Shown: positions 15,698 to 25,139, counted from the first letter of the stretch. The stretch is DNA of 64,000 nt from JBBIRG01 sp964410965 (GCA_964410965.1 CAYPIY010000001.1:124001-188000), one strand, 5' to 3'. Notes: a model not told the origin generated them from the letters alone. Made by a program: numbers and translations.

Positions 15698-17197
15698 TCA
15701 TCCTTTCATCATCGCTTTAATTTCCTCAATATCCCTTACAATCTCCTTCTCCAATTCCAGCACTTTATCCATAATCACATCCGGCTTCTCGTACTCAATT
15801 TCCGTATGCTCGATTTCCTTGTACCGGGAAATGGATAGATCGTACTTATTCGCCCGTATATCCGCGACGGGGACGACCACGATCTTTTTCGATGATTCCG
15901 TTTTGGTAAGACACTTCTTACCCCAATTAGCTATGATATCCGGTATATCATTCTCCTCGATCTTATTCCGCTTATCATCCAATGAGAATCCGTCGGCTTC
16001 CATGTCGTAGAACCAGACGCTGTCCGTCGTGCCGCCTTTCTGGAATATCAGCACCGCCGTGGAGACGCCCGCGTACGGCTTGAATACGCCCGACGGCATG
16101 GAAATGATGCCTTCTAATTTGCACTGATCCACGATGATCTTCCGCGTTTCCACGTGCGCGTTGCTCGTGCCGAAGAGCACGCCGTCCGGGACGATCACCG
16201 CCGCGCGTCCGCCCGTCACGAGCAGGTTGTAGATCAGTTCGATGAACAGCAGTTCAGTCTTCGTCGTCTTCAGTGTGAAGTTTTCGCTGATGTCCGATTT
16301 GTCGATCGAGCCTTTGAACGGCGGATTCGCTAGAATGATATCGTAACGGTTCGATTCCTTGAATTGCTTGGACAGCGTGTCCGTGTACCGGATATTCGGG
16401 TTATCCACGCCGTGCAGGATCAGGTTCATCGCGCCGATACGCACCATGGTCGCGTCGAAATCATAGCCCGTCAAGGCGCGGCTTTTCAGGAACTGCATCA
16501 GTTTTTTATCGGCGATCTGATCCCCCACGAGATGATGCGGCGTGCCTTCGTCGTCGTATTCTAAGATATCCGCGCTCGTGTTCGATTCGAGAATATGTTC
16601 GTACGCTTTCATCAGGAATCCGCCGGTACCGCAGGCCGGGTCGCATACCGTCTGCCCGATCTTAGGGTCGAGCAGTTTCACCATCATGCGGATGATGTGC
16701 CGCGGTGTACGGAACTGCCCGTTCTTGCCGGACGTGGTGAGCTGCATCAACAGATATTCGTATAAATCGCCCTGCACGTCCACGTTTTGCTCGGAGATGT
16801 GCATATCGTCGATGATCGTCACGGCTTCCTGCAGGAGCGACGCTTTGGGAATGATGAACACGGCGTCCTGCATGTGCTGGGTGAATGTGCTCGTCTCGCT
16901 TCCCAGCGTGCGGAGGAATTCGAACACCGTATCCCGCACATGTTTCAGCATCTTGTCGCCCGGCAGATGTTTCCAGTGCGACCACCGGCAGTCTTTGTGC
17001 CCGTGGAACAGCGACCGGTATGTTTGTCCGCGCCGTTTCGCCGATGCCGCCCGCGAGTCGTCCATATCCTCTAACCGTTTCAGGAATATGAGGTACGACA
17101 TCTGCTCGATCGCGGTAAGCGGATTCGATATACCGCCGGACCAAAACTTGTCCCAAAGAGAATCGACTTTAGAACGTAAGTCAGTATTTGTTAGCAT
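15698..17197 (-). CDS. hsdM: Type I restriction enzyme DNA methyltransferase subunit HsdM
   Basis: N6-adenine methyltransferase that protects host DNA and is also needed for restriction. The 499 residues show the N-terminal helical HsdM_N domain (about 8-130, SKVDSLWDKFWSGGI) and an S-adenosylmethionine-binding domain with motif I DPACGTGGF (186-194) and catalytic motif IV NPPF (291-294). Length is normal for the family. A 48-base relic of another hsdM start lies 73 bases upstream. hsdM and hsdS are separated by about 1 kb of repeats plus a GIY-YIG gene, whereas hsdM-hsdS normally overlap or nearly touch. Confidence 0.95.
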   Translation of the reverse strand: MLTNTDLRSKVDSLWDKFWSGGISNPLTAIEQMSYLIFLKRLEDMDDSRAASAKRRGQTYRSLFHGHKDCRWSHWKHLPGDKMLKHVRDTVFEFLRTLGSETSTFTQHMQDAVFIIPKASLLQEAVTIIDDMHISEQNVDVQGDLYEYLLMQLTTSGKNGQFRTPRHIIRMMVKLLDPKIGQTVCDPACGTGGFLMKAYEHILESNTSADILEYDDEGTPHHLVGDQIADKKLMQFLKSRALTGYDFDATMVRIGAMNLILHGVDNPNIRYTDTLSKQFKESNRYDIILANPPFKGSIDKSDISENFTLKTTKTELLFIELIYNLLVTGGRAAVIVPDGVLFGTSNAHVETRKIIVDQCKLEGIISMPSGVFKPYAGVSTAVLIFQKGGTTDSVWFYDMEADGFSLDDKRNKIEENDIPDIIANWGKKCLTKTESSKKIVVVPVADIRANKYDLSISRYKEIEHTEIEYEKPDVIMDKVLELEKEIVRDIEEIKAMMKG

Positions 17198-17220
17198 ATT
17201 GTATCTTTATTAGTGATTAT

Positions 17221-17270
17221 CATTCAAGTATTGCCTGAGCCTGTCCCGAACCGCCAACGGCGGTGAGGGA
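17221..17270. repeat. Short palindromic (REP-like) element
   Basis: Contains ACCGCC-AAC-GGCGGT (17250-17264), a 6-bp inverted repeat, next to CCTGAGCCTGTCCCGA. It sits exactly between the hsdM 5' relic and the intact hsdM start. Confidence 0.5.
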
Positions 17271-17317
17271 TCCCAGAGGGAATCAACTTTAGATTTTAAT
17301 GTGGAGTCTGTGAGCAT
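17270..17317 (-). pseudogene. Relic of an hsdM 5' end (16 codons)
   Basis: The minus strand from ATG 17317 reads MLTDSTLKSKVDSLWD, matching the intact HsdM start MLTNTDLRSKVDSLWD at 12 of 16 positions, then diverges into a palindromic element. It begins 7 bases after the HEPN gene stop, the spacing expected for the next gene of an operon. It looks like the start of the original hsdM of this locus. Confidence 0.75.
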
Positions 17318-17324
17318 TTAATAA

Positions 17325-17936
17325 TCAATATATAAATTTTATTTTGGGACTTCTTAATTCCTGTAATCTGCTATCTAGTTTTTTAAGACCATTTAAGACA
17401 TTACGTAATTCATTTATTTCAGTGTTTTTGTCAATGATGACTGTGACTGATGAATAAGATTTATGAGCGTATTTTCCCCTTAATTCTCCATATCCATCCA
17501 TAGTCGATAACCAAGCAACATCTAATTGTTTATTTCTAACACCTAGTGGTACCACAAGACTTATAATGTTTTTTTGTTTAATACCATGATTTTTATTGTC
17601 AATAAGAGTTTTAAAAGACTTAATAATATCCTTAATTCTATCTTCTGGCTTTATATACGATTTTGCATCAAATCTTGAATCTGAATATAATATTAGATAC
17701 TTTAAAGCCGGATAATATCTTTTATAAGTAACCCATTCACTTTCTATGAAACATAATAAAGCTCTAACTGATTCTTCTAGAAAGAATTCAATTTCTGCAT
17801 GCATCAACAATCGAAATGCTCTTAATTTATCTTGATTTTTTGGGATCACAGAATCAGCATTTGGAAAATTAAGGAATTCTTTTAACAATTGCTTTTTCCG
17901 AATGCCTAGATTTTTATAAAGTGAAGAAGATTTCAT
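17325..17936 (-). CDS. HEPN-domain protein, probable RNase partner of the DUF262 gene
   Basis: A 203-residue, helix-rich protein with the HEPN signature R-x4-H: Arg153-Gly-Lys-Tyr-Ala-His158 in GELRGKYAHKS. The N-terminal helical part (LMHAEIEFFLEESVRALLCF, 44-63) resembles the MAE_28990/RiboL-PSP group of HEPN proteins that occur next to DUF262 genes; this subgroup placement is tentative. HEPN proteins are often metal-independent RNases in toxin-antitoxin, abortive infection and RM-linked systems. It follows the DUF262 gene by 17 bases and is very AT-rich, as is that gene, unlike the flanking hsd genes. No strong Shine-Dalgarno site is seen. Confidence 0.75.
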   Translation of the reverse strand: MKSSSLYKNLGIRKKQLLKEFLNFPNADSVIPKNQDKLRAFRLLMHAEIEFFLEESVRALLCFIESEWVTYKRYYPALKYLILYSDSRFDAKSYIKPEDRIKDIIKSFKTLIDNKNHGIKQKNIISLVVPLGVRNKQLDVAWLSTMDGYGELRGKYAHKSYSSVTVIIDKNTEINELRNVLNGLKKLDSRLQELRSPKIKFIY

Positions 17937-17953
17937 TTTTTTAATCCAAAGTA

Positions 17954-19165
17954 CTATTTAACATCATAATGTCGCTTTAGATTAATAGGTATTTTCACAG
18001 GTATGCGTAAAACCTTGTGTAATGTTTCTCCCCATATAACAAAACGAGACGATGTTTCAATTAAATTATTTGTATTACTACTTACCGATTTAATAAATTT
18101 TGGATTGCTTTCACAAAGATCTTTAAATGCATGAACAATTTTTGATGATTCAGTTGTCATTTTGTTTCTGATTTTATCATCTATACAATAATACATAATA
18201 ACATCAAAAACTGCTCTATTCAATCTTGTTTCAAATTTCCCTTTTTTCCATCTTCTAAATATAGTTTTGCCAATAAATATTTTGTTTATTGTTTTAATAC
18301 ATTCATTAAATGTATTTGATAAGTCAATTATTTTAGACTCATATTTCTTCCAATGTTTATTTAACAAATCACAAGTTTCATCAAGATAAGTTTTATAATC
18401 TCCCTTATAATCCTCAATACGAATTGCAAAAGAAAAAAAACGAATCGCTAATTCGACATCTCGCATTCTATAATCTGGCTGTGATATATTTAATATCTGT
18501 GCAAGATAATTATTATTAATTGAGAACTCATCAACATATTTCAAAAACGGACCGGGCTTTAGAGCTCTTCGTAATTCTTGCGATGATAGACTTAGACTTC
18601 CGGTATTTAATCTGTAAAATATTGTATATAAAAATGATTCTGATGGCCAATTTTTAATAACAACTGATCTAATTGGCTGATTAATAAAATGATTATACAA
18701 ATTTGAATGTTTTGTTTGAAGATCTTGATATGTTAATCCATTCAATTTTATATTTTTCAATCCTGATAATTTCAAAATATCTATATCGGAAGGATCTGAT
18801 TTACAAAATTGTTGTAGTGTTAAAAGTCTTTGTTTTCCATCTACTACTATAAAAGTTCCTCGCTTCAATTTATGTTCAGCTAAAACAATTTGAGGTATAG
18901 GTAGACCATAAATTAAAGATTCAATGAACCTGCTTTTCTTCGTTATTGACCAAGCATTACGACGTTGGAAATCAGGATCAAGTTCGATTGTACCTCGAGT
19001 TATTTGTAAAACAATCGATTCCACAGTCCAATCACTAGACCATGTTACAGCCTCTGAAAGCTTATCTAAATAATCAATTTTTATATCATCTTCTGTTTCT
19101 TGGCCAATTTCATATTCGAGAAGAGGTAATTCTTCTACATCATCTAAATTTTCTTTTTTTAACAT
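17954..19165 (-). CDS. DUF262 (ParB/GmrS-N-like) domain protein
   Basis: A 403-residue protein with a DUF262 domain at about residues 45-260. The core motifs are ELDPDFQRRNAW (61-72) and FIVVDGKQRLLTL (105-117), a variant (DGKQR, 109-113) of the DGQQR NTPase motif of GmrS-type proteins, followed by FYRLNTGSLSLSSQELRR. The DUF1524 HNH half found in GmrSD is absent; instead a HEPN gene follows 17 bases downstream and could supply the nuclease. DUF262 proteins are common in defence islands and are thought to sense or hydrolyse nucleotides. Strongly AT-rich, inserted between hsdR and hsdM. GGGAT precedes the ATG. Confidence 0.88.
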   Translation of the reverse strand: MLKKENLDDVEELPLLEYEIGQETEDDIKIDYLDKLSEAVTWSSDWTVESIVLQITRGTIELDPDFQRRNAWSITKKSRFIESLIYGLPIPQIVLAEHKLKRGTFIVVDGKQRLLTLQQFCKSDPSDIDILKLSGLKNIKLNGLTYQDLQTKHSNLYNHFINQPIRSVVIKNWPSESFLYTIFYRLNTGSLSLSSQELRRALKPGPFLKYVDEFSINNNYLAQILNISQPDYRMRDVELAIRFFSFAIRIEDYKGDYKTYLDETCDLLNKHWKKYESKIIDLSNTFNECIKTINKIFIGKTIFRRWKKGKFETRLNRAVFDVIMYYCIDDKIRNKMTTESSKIVHAFKDLCESNPKFIKSVSSNTNNLIETSSRFVIWGETLHKVLRIPVKIPINLKRHYDVK

Positions 19166-19279
19166 AACACTAATCCCTTTATTTCATGATATTTAGAGGT
19201 ATTGATTTTCATAAAATTTATTATTTGCATGTATTGAGATGTGGATATAACCAAATATTATTTAACATATTTTATTTTA

Positions 19280-22036
19280 TTACGCCACCAATTTCTTCGT
19301 TAACTCCAATAATTCATTTATTTCAATCTCACTAAACAACTTCTCCACCGCGTTCACGCCGAGATTCGTAAACGGTTCTTCGTATAGGTCGGCCAGGTCG
19401 ATCTTTTTTCTCTGCATAAACACGGACTGCACGGTGCGCAGGAAACGGGACTGATCGGCGTTGTAATTATGCTCCAATATGAACGCGTCGAACGCCCGGC
19501 GAACGATATGCTCGTAGGTCGGCAGGAAATCGATCTTCAGCACATGCTTCAGGAAGTCCACGAGATTCCCCGCGCGCACGCCGAACGCCTTGAGCATGTT
19601 TTCCTCGTCGAGGCCGATTTCATCGGCGCTCAGTTCATGCGTCAGCGTGTTTTCTATGGCTTCCAGATCGGCGATCGAGACCGGTTCGTCGCGTTTCAGC
19701 TTTTGTATCGCGGGCAGTTTGTCCGCCAGCGCGAGTATCTTTTCCTCCACGCGTTTGCGGTATTCTTCCACGTAAATCCGCTCGGACTGGTTCTTCAGCA
19801 GTACCCATTTACGCGACTCAATAATATCATCTAATCCTAATTCAATCACCACGGACGGTTTATCGTTTTTGAATTTCATCAGCGGCGATAACGCTTCCTT
19901 CGCCGTGTCGATCTTCTCCAGAGTGACCTGCTTCCAGAACGTATCGGTGAGTATGTCGTTTTTGATTTGTTCCCGCGCGGCCACTTCGGAAATATTCGAC
20001 GGCAGTAAATCCACATCGTCGCGTATGGATTCGATATGCGCTTTCAAATCCTTATGCTGAAGGAGTGACAGCCCGCACCGTTCCATTTTGCTGATGAAAA
20101 ACAGTTCCGCCGGGTTATTCCCCATCGCGTACCTCAACAGCGGGCCCACTTTCATGCGCAGGAATCCTATCTTTTCGGCGGTGATATATTTCCAGTAATC
20201 GTCCGCCCACGCGTCGCTGATTTCCTGGTATTGTTTCTTCACGGTGAATGATTCTAAAGGAATCTTCGCGATGTCGCTTCTCAAATCTTTGATAATCCGT
20301 TTGAAATCGTCCGACGACTGATCGCCCAATAACAATTCCAGCTTGTTGAGCCGCGTGTTGAATATCGTTACACGGACAGGTATTTGCGAAACGGTTTGAT
20401 CTTCCGGCGGCATCATCTGAAAATGATCGAAGTTCTCCCAGAAATCCACGATGAGGAACATTTCTTTCAATCCGTTCGGCAGCCAGTTATAGTTCTTGCA
20501 CGCCGAGTGATGCCGTGTGCCGCGGCCGATCATCTGCCAGAATTTGATCTGCGAATTCACCGGCTTCATGAACGCGAGATTCACGATTTCGGGAATGTCC
20601 ACGCCGGTATCGAGCATATCCACGGAAATGGCGATGCGCGGCAGGTTTTGTTTCTTGAACTGGTCGAGCAGTACGTCGGCGCGTTCCATTTTGGAATCGA
20701 TCACCTGTATGAGTTTACCGCCGTGTTCCGGGTACATCTGGTTGAACGTATCCGCCAATCTCAGCGCGTGGTCGTGCGTCACCGCGAATACGATGGATTT
20801 GCCGGGAAGCTGTCCCGTGGCGTCTTTGATACACACGTCCATGAATTCTTCCCACTGACGGCGCAATGTATCCGCGTTGGTCACCTTGCGTTCCAGGTCG
20901 GTGCCTTCGAAATTAATATTCTCCGGATCGAGCCCCCGCCGGCGCAACGATTCCTGATCTTCTTCGCTCAGGTCGATTCCCTTAATTCCCTTGCGCTGGA
21001 ACTTTGTCTGCGCGGCATAGACGTTATATTCGGCGAGATATTTTTCCTCGACCGCTTTATCGTAGGAGTATAAATACGTCGGTGAGCGGCCGTCGCAGTC
21101 GAAGAATTTGAACGTATCGCGGTCGATGAATTCCGCGGGCGTGGCCGTCAGCCCTATCTGTACGGCGTCGAAGTACGCCAGCACGTCGGTGTATTTATTG
21201 TAAATCGAACGGTGACATTCGTCCGAAACGATCAGGTCGAAATCGGCGGGCGTGAATTGCGCGTAACAGGTCTCTAACGTTTGCAGTGTGGATACATACA
21301 CGCGGGCGTTTTTATCAATCGCGTAACTTCGCACGCGTATGCGGGATTCATCCGTCAGGTGAACTTTGAATCCGTCGTTTAACGCCTGATTTACCAGCGC
21401 GTCGCGGTCGGCGAGGAAAAGTACCTTTTGCGCCTGTTTGGCCTGAAGAAACACGTCGATCAATCCCATGATCGTGCGTGTCTTGCCGGTTCCCGTCGCC
21501 ATGACTAATAGCGCTTTACGTTTTTTCTTCAGTTCCACTGATTCGCAGATGCGCCGTATCGCTTCCGCCTGATACGCGCGGTCCACGATGGTTGTTTTAA
21601 TCTTAACGGTATTTAATGGTACGCGGTTTTGTTTGATGAAAAGTAATCGTTCCAGGTTCTCGCGTGAAAAGAATCCCGCTACGAGCCGTTCCGCGGCATC
21701 CTCCGTATCCCAGAAATAAATGTCCGATCCGTTGGCCATGAACGCGAACGGCCGGAAGCTCTGCTGTTGCCCGATTTTCGTCACGTAATCGAGCACCTGT
21801 TGTTTGCCTACGCGCGCGTCCCTGCGCGTCCGCTTTGCTTCAATAACAGCTAACACATCCCCGTTCGCGCGGTACAAACAATAATCGGTAATCCCCTCCG
21901 CGGGCTTGCTGTCGTATTTATCGACGGGAATCTCAAACCCCACCTGCGTTCGGTCGGCGATATTCCACCCGGCCTTTTTCAGCTCCGGATCGATCAGAGA
22001 GTAACGGGTTTCTTGTTCGGATAATCGAGTGACCAC
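19280..22036 (-). CDS. hsdR: Type I restriction enzyme endonuclease/translocase subunit HsdR
   Basis: ATP-dependent translocase and nuclease of the type I complex. The 918 residues contain an N-terminal PD-(D/E)xK nuclease (Asp51 and Glu66-x-Lys68 in VIEAKRTRRD), two RecA-like motor domains with Walker A ATGTGKT (180-186), DECH box (272-275), TATPAEF and the late motif QMIGRGTRH, and a C-terminal helical part that contacts HsdM. Start is GTG at 22036 with AAGG 5 bases upstream. GC content is clearly higher than in the DUF262, HEPN and lipoprotein neighbours. A second copy of its first 140 bases survives as a relic at 24726-24866. Confidence 0.95.
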   Translation of the reverse strand: MVTRLSEQETRYSLIDPELKKAGWNIADRTQVGFEIPVDKYDSKPAEGITDYCLYRANGDVLAVIEAKRTRRDARVGKQQVLDYVTKIGQQQSFRPFAFMANGSDIYFWDTEDAAERLVAGFFSRENLERLLFIKQNRVPLNTVKIKTTIVDRAYQAEAIRRICESVELKKKRKALLVMATGTGKTRTIMGLIDVFLQAKQAQKVLFLADRDALVNQALNDGFKVHLTDESRIRVRSYAIDKNARVYVSTLQTLETCYAQFTPADFDLIVSDECHRSIYNKYTDVLAYFDAVQIGLTATPAEFIDRDTFKFFDCDGRSPTYLYSYDKAVEEKYLAEYNVYAAQTKFQRKGIKGIDLSEEDQESLRRRGLDPENINFEGTDLERKVTNADTLRRQWEEFMDVCIKDATGQLPGKSIVFAVTHDHALRLADTFNQMYPEHGGKLIQVIDSKMERADVLLDQFKKQNLPRIAISVDMLDTGVDIPEIVNLAFMKPVNSQIKFWQMIGRGTRHHSACKNYNWLPNGLKEMFLIVDFWENFDHFQMMPPEDQTVSQIPVRVTIFNTRLNKLELLLGDQSSDDFKRIIKDLRSDIAKIPLESFTVKKQYQEISDAWADDYWKYITAEKIGFLRMKVGPLLRYAMGNNPAELFFISKMERCGLSLLQHKDLKAHIESIRDDVDLLPSNISEVAAREQIKNDILTDTFWKQVTLEKIDTAKEALSPLMKFKNDKPSVVIELGLDDIIESRKWVLLKNQSERIYVEEYRKRVEEKILALADKLPAIQKLKRDEPVSIADLEAIENTLTHELSADEIGLDEENMLKAFGVRAGNLVDFLKHVLKIDFLPTYEHIVRRAFDAFILEHNYNADQSRFLRTVQSVFMQRKKIDLADLYEEPFTNLGVNAVEKLFSEIEINELLELTKKLVA

Positions 22037-22101
22037 AAGTACCTTAAGGATTTTGATTTTTGCTGTGCCCGTTTAACTTTCATGGATAATATCATCATTA
22101 T

Positions 22102-22836
22102 TTAAAATCTAATTACACCATTAATCTTCAAGAATAATCCAGTGCAATCAGCTCGAAGTTTTCGACCATTAATATCGGTAAAATTAACATTATTTCTTTT
22201 AAGAAAGTAGTTAGAATAATCTCCCTTTAATGGCCTTGCAAAATCAAATTGATACCCAATTACTGTCGATACACCTAAGCTATTGAAATAGTATTCAATT
22301 TTCAGACGTGGTCCACAAAGAGCATTAAAATTATTTGAATTAATCATACCTCTGTTTAATGTCTCATTTGTGCTGTTCCTAACGATTTTGTCCGAATATT
22401 TCCAAGTTTTGAAATTTAATCCTACAAAACCTCCCACACCGGCATAAAAGCGGGTTAGTATCAATTCATCATAATCAAGTAAAAAATTTATAACTTTAGA
22501 TTGTAATTTGCCATTAATCGTAAATCGACCTGCATAATCCTGATAAGCTCTTCTTTCCTGAGTGGAAATAATTTCAACAGATATCCCCGCTTTCATGAAC
22601 GTTATTGTTCTCAACAATGAAGCATTAAAACTCACATTCCCCGGATAATTTCTCTGGGTCGGGATTTCTATTCCTAAGACTTGGGATTGAAACCGAAGTG
22701 CAGGTTCCGACCAAGCTTTCAACTGTTTCGGATTAAGATCATTATAGCCAATCCCTAAACTGAAGAAGTTTTTTGCTTCCTGGCAAATTAATAAATGACT
22801 AAACCCTACAGAAAACAATAAAAAATAACGAAACAT
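22102..22836 (-). CDS. Probable outer-membrane beta-barrel protein, unknown function
   Basis: A 244-residue protein with an N-terminal signal peptide (cleavage probably near residue 19, LLICQEA). Alternating hydrophobic strands rich in aromatic and glycine residues (YAGVGGFVGLNFKTW, STVIGYQFDFA) and a C-terminus ending in Phe (INGVIRF) are the pattern of an outer-membrane barrel. It starts 3 bases after the stop of the lipoprotein gene upstream, so the two are probably one transcription unit. AT-rich, unlike the hsdR gene that follows. I do not recognise a family. Confidence 0.65.
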   Translation of the reverse strand: MFRYFLLFSVGFSHLLICQEAKNFFSLGIGYNDLNPKQLKAWSEPALRFQSQVLGIEIPTQRNYPGNVSFNASLLRTITFMKAGISVEIISTQERRAYQDYAGRFTINGKLQSKVINFLLDYDELILTRFYAGVGGFVGLNFKTWKYSDKIVRNSTNETLNRGMINSNNFNALCGPRLKIEYYFNSLGVSTVIGYQFDFARPLKGDYSNYFLKRNNVNFTDINGRKLRADCTGLFLKINGVIRF

Positions 22837-22839
22837 AAG

Positions 22840-24492
22840 TCAATTCACCACATTAAATATAAACGGTTTTTTAAAATTATGAGAGAATGCATAAATCATT
22901 TCACCATCTGGTGAAATAACAAAATTATATATCGCTTTTGTGAAATCAAAATGCCTAACTTTATTGAAGGAATATTTATCAAAACAGGTTATACGATTAT
23001 TGACCTTATCAACGACATAATTCTGTAGAACGTAAATGCCATTCTGTGTAACCCTTATTTTTATCACATCGCCATCGGACGTAAATTCACCTATTTGTTG
23101 TAATGACGGCGTCTCAAATATTTTTATTTTATTAGATATATTTACACATACTAAATAAATACGCCCTAGGCAAGGATCTAGAGACATGTCAATTATTCCA
23201 GAATCAAATATTTTTCTATCAATAACCGATACCGAATCAGAACTCATGTCAATAATTGACAGGGTATCATTCAGGGAGGAATAAATTGTACAATAGTCAG
23301 CTGAAATATTTGGATTCCAAATAGCAAATGGTAAAATTTTAACCAGGGATTGATTGATAGTGTTATAAACATTGTTTTCAATTATGATATTATTGTTATA
23401 TCCCCATGAAAATGAATAACCGGAATTAAAATGAATTGTAGTTTGTTGAATTTGAGCCTCAACAGCAAGATCCTGGGCACTAAAAATATACGTAACCCCG
23501 TTACAACTGCCAGCAATTTTTGTTCCCTGCGGATTTCTGATTATGGGGTATGCACCTATATCATTTCTATTTGCAAGGATTTGATTGTCCGGATAGCTCA
23601 AAATAGTAATACGACCGGCATCCTGCCCCGAAGGTACCTCTGATGAAAGATAACTGATAACGTATGAATTTCCGTTTGATAAAAATATCGGTCCAAAAAA
23701 AACTGTTAGATTTGATACCGGCCAATTAATGTCATCAAATTTATAATATGAATAAACTTTGGGATTACTTTTAACTCCGATTACACGATTAAAATTAATT
23801 ACCTCATAAACCCTAGAAACACCAAATATTGAATCTATTAATGTGTCATCAAATTGAGTTCTTTCACGTTCATAAATCGTATCACAAAGTGTTAAATGAT
23901 TGTCATTAATAATAAGATTTGTATCAAAATAATCATATCTTTTAATTATATAAGCATAAAAATTAGAATCTTCTGAATGTTGCCATTTAATTTTAAGTGA
24001 ATTATTTGCAGGACTGATGGAATCGATATTAATTTTTGAAGGAGGTGTTTGGTCAAAAACTAAATAAGTACTGTATATTAATGCATCATATTCATTGAAG
24101 ATTGAACCTAAACCCAATTCATCAGAATGAAATTTAACATGTAAATGAATATCATGTCGCCCATCTGAATAATTGCCCGTATTGAGATTTAAAATATAAA
24201 AACCATCGTTTATCTGAAGTGGATTGTCTGATAATGAAACGCTGTCAATAAAAGCGTAAACAGAATGAACTTTTTCTGTTAATGTATCAGGCCTAAATAA
24301 AATTGTAATATTGCCTGCAATATGCTGTCCAGAGCGGAGATCATTAAAAAAGGTTGTTTTTGTTTGAATGATTTCACCAGGCCTGGCATCTTTATTGAAA
24401 AAAGTATCATTAGTATAAAATGGATCACAACTTATGAGAATAATACTACAAAAAGAGATCATATAAATATAAGATCGAACAAATCCATTCAT
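22840..24492 (-). CDS. Lipoprotein with Ig/FN3-like and beta-propeller-like regions
   Basis: A 550-residue exported lipoprotein: signal peptide and lipobox at about residues 9-22 (IILISC, Cys22). Residues about 155-245 look like a fibronectin type III-type domain (TPPSKINIDSISPANNSLKIKWQHS), and the remainder (about 265-550) has repeated strand blocks typical of a YVTN/WD-like propeller, ending ISPDGEMIYAFSHN. It is likely anchored in the outer membrane, working with the barrel protein encoded 3 bases downstream. AAGGAAAC lies upstream of the ATG. The pair lies between the intact hsdR and an hsdR relic and is AT-rich, consistent with recent acquisition. No function can be assigned. Confidence 0.7.
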   Translation of the reverse strand: MNGFVRSYIYMISFCSIILISCDPFYTNDTFFNKDARPGEIIQTKTTFFNDLRSGQHIAGNITILFRPDTLTEKVHSVYAFIDSVSLSDNPLQINDGFYILNLNTGNYSDGRHDIHLHVKFHSDELGLGSIFNEYDALIYSTYLVFDQTPPSKINIDSISPANNSLKIKWQHSEDSNFYAYIIKRYDYFDTNLIINDNHLTLCDTIYERERTQFDDTLIDSIFGVSRVYEVINFNRVIGVKSNPKVYSYYKFDDINWPVSNLTVFFGPIFLSNGNSYVISYLSSEVPSGQDAGRITILSYPDNQILANRNDIGAYPIIRNPQGTKIAGSCNGVTYIFSAQDLAVEAQIQQTTIHFNSGYSFSWGYNNNIIIENNVYNTINQSLVKILPFAIWNPNISADYCTIYSSLNDTLSIIDMSSDSVSVIDRKIFDSGIIDMSLDPCLGRIYLVCVNISNKIKIFETPSLQQIGEFTSDGDVIKIRVTQNGIYVLQNYVVDKVNNRITCFDKYSFNKVRHFDFTKAIYNFVISPDGEMIYAFSHNFKKPFIFNVVN

Positions 24493-24710
24493 ATATTAAG
24501 TTTCCTTTGTAAAAAAAGAATTTAAAAATCTACTAATTTTTTAATATATTATTGTCAGAATAATATATCACAGAGTCTGTTTTGTGATATTGTAAGAATA
24601 ACCTATAATAAATTAGCTCAACTCTTTCAATTTAGCAATGAAATTTTGGTGCCAAATTTATGAACCTTTTCATGTGCTCTTCATTAAACAGGGTAAAATT
24701 TATATTGTTT

Positions 24711-24866
24711 TCACTTAAGAACTTCTTCCGCGGGCTTCCTGTCGTATTTACCAACGGGAATCTCAAACCCTACCTGCGAACGGTCGGTGATATTCCACCC
24801 GGCCTTTTTCAGCTCCGGATCGATGAGGCTGTAACGGGTTTCTTGTTCGGATATTCGAGTGACCAC
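24711..24866 (-). pseudogene. Relic of a second hsdR 5' end
   Basis: The minus strand from GTG 24866 reads VVTRISEQETRYSLIDP and continues parallel to the intact HsdR for about 46 codons, then ends in unrelated codons and TGA at 24711. Nucleotide identity to 21896-22036 is about 90% by eye. Differences include several silent changes, so this is a diverged paralogous or allelic copy rather than a very recent duplication. Confidence 0.88.
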
Positions 24867-25139
24867 AGAATCCTCGACAGATACAAAATTATGACATGTC
24901 GGGATAATTTAAGTTACCCATAAACATAATGCAAACGAAATTTGATATTGTGATGTTTTTTATTAGAATTTTTTTTCATTCATAATTGTGAATAATATCT
25001 TTCAACCTATTCACCGGATTTACTATTGGTGTTCAATGTGCAGCATCTATGAATGCCAGATTTATTATTACATTCTGCTCATTAAACTTAACTCTGTCCT
25101 TGTCAAATCCAATTCTGCGGACGGCATGCTCAGTCCAGA

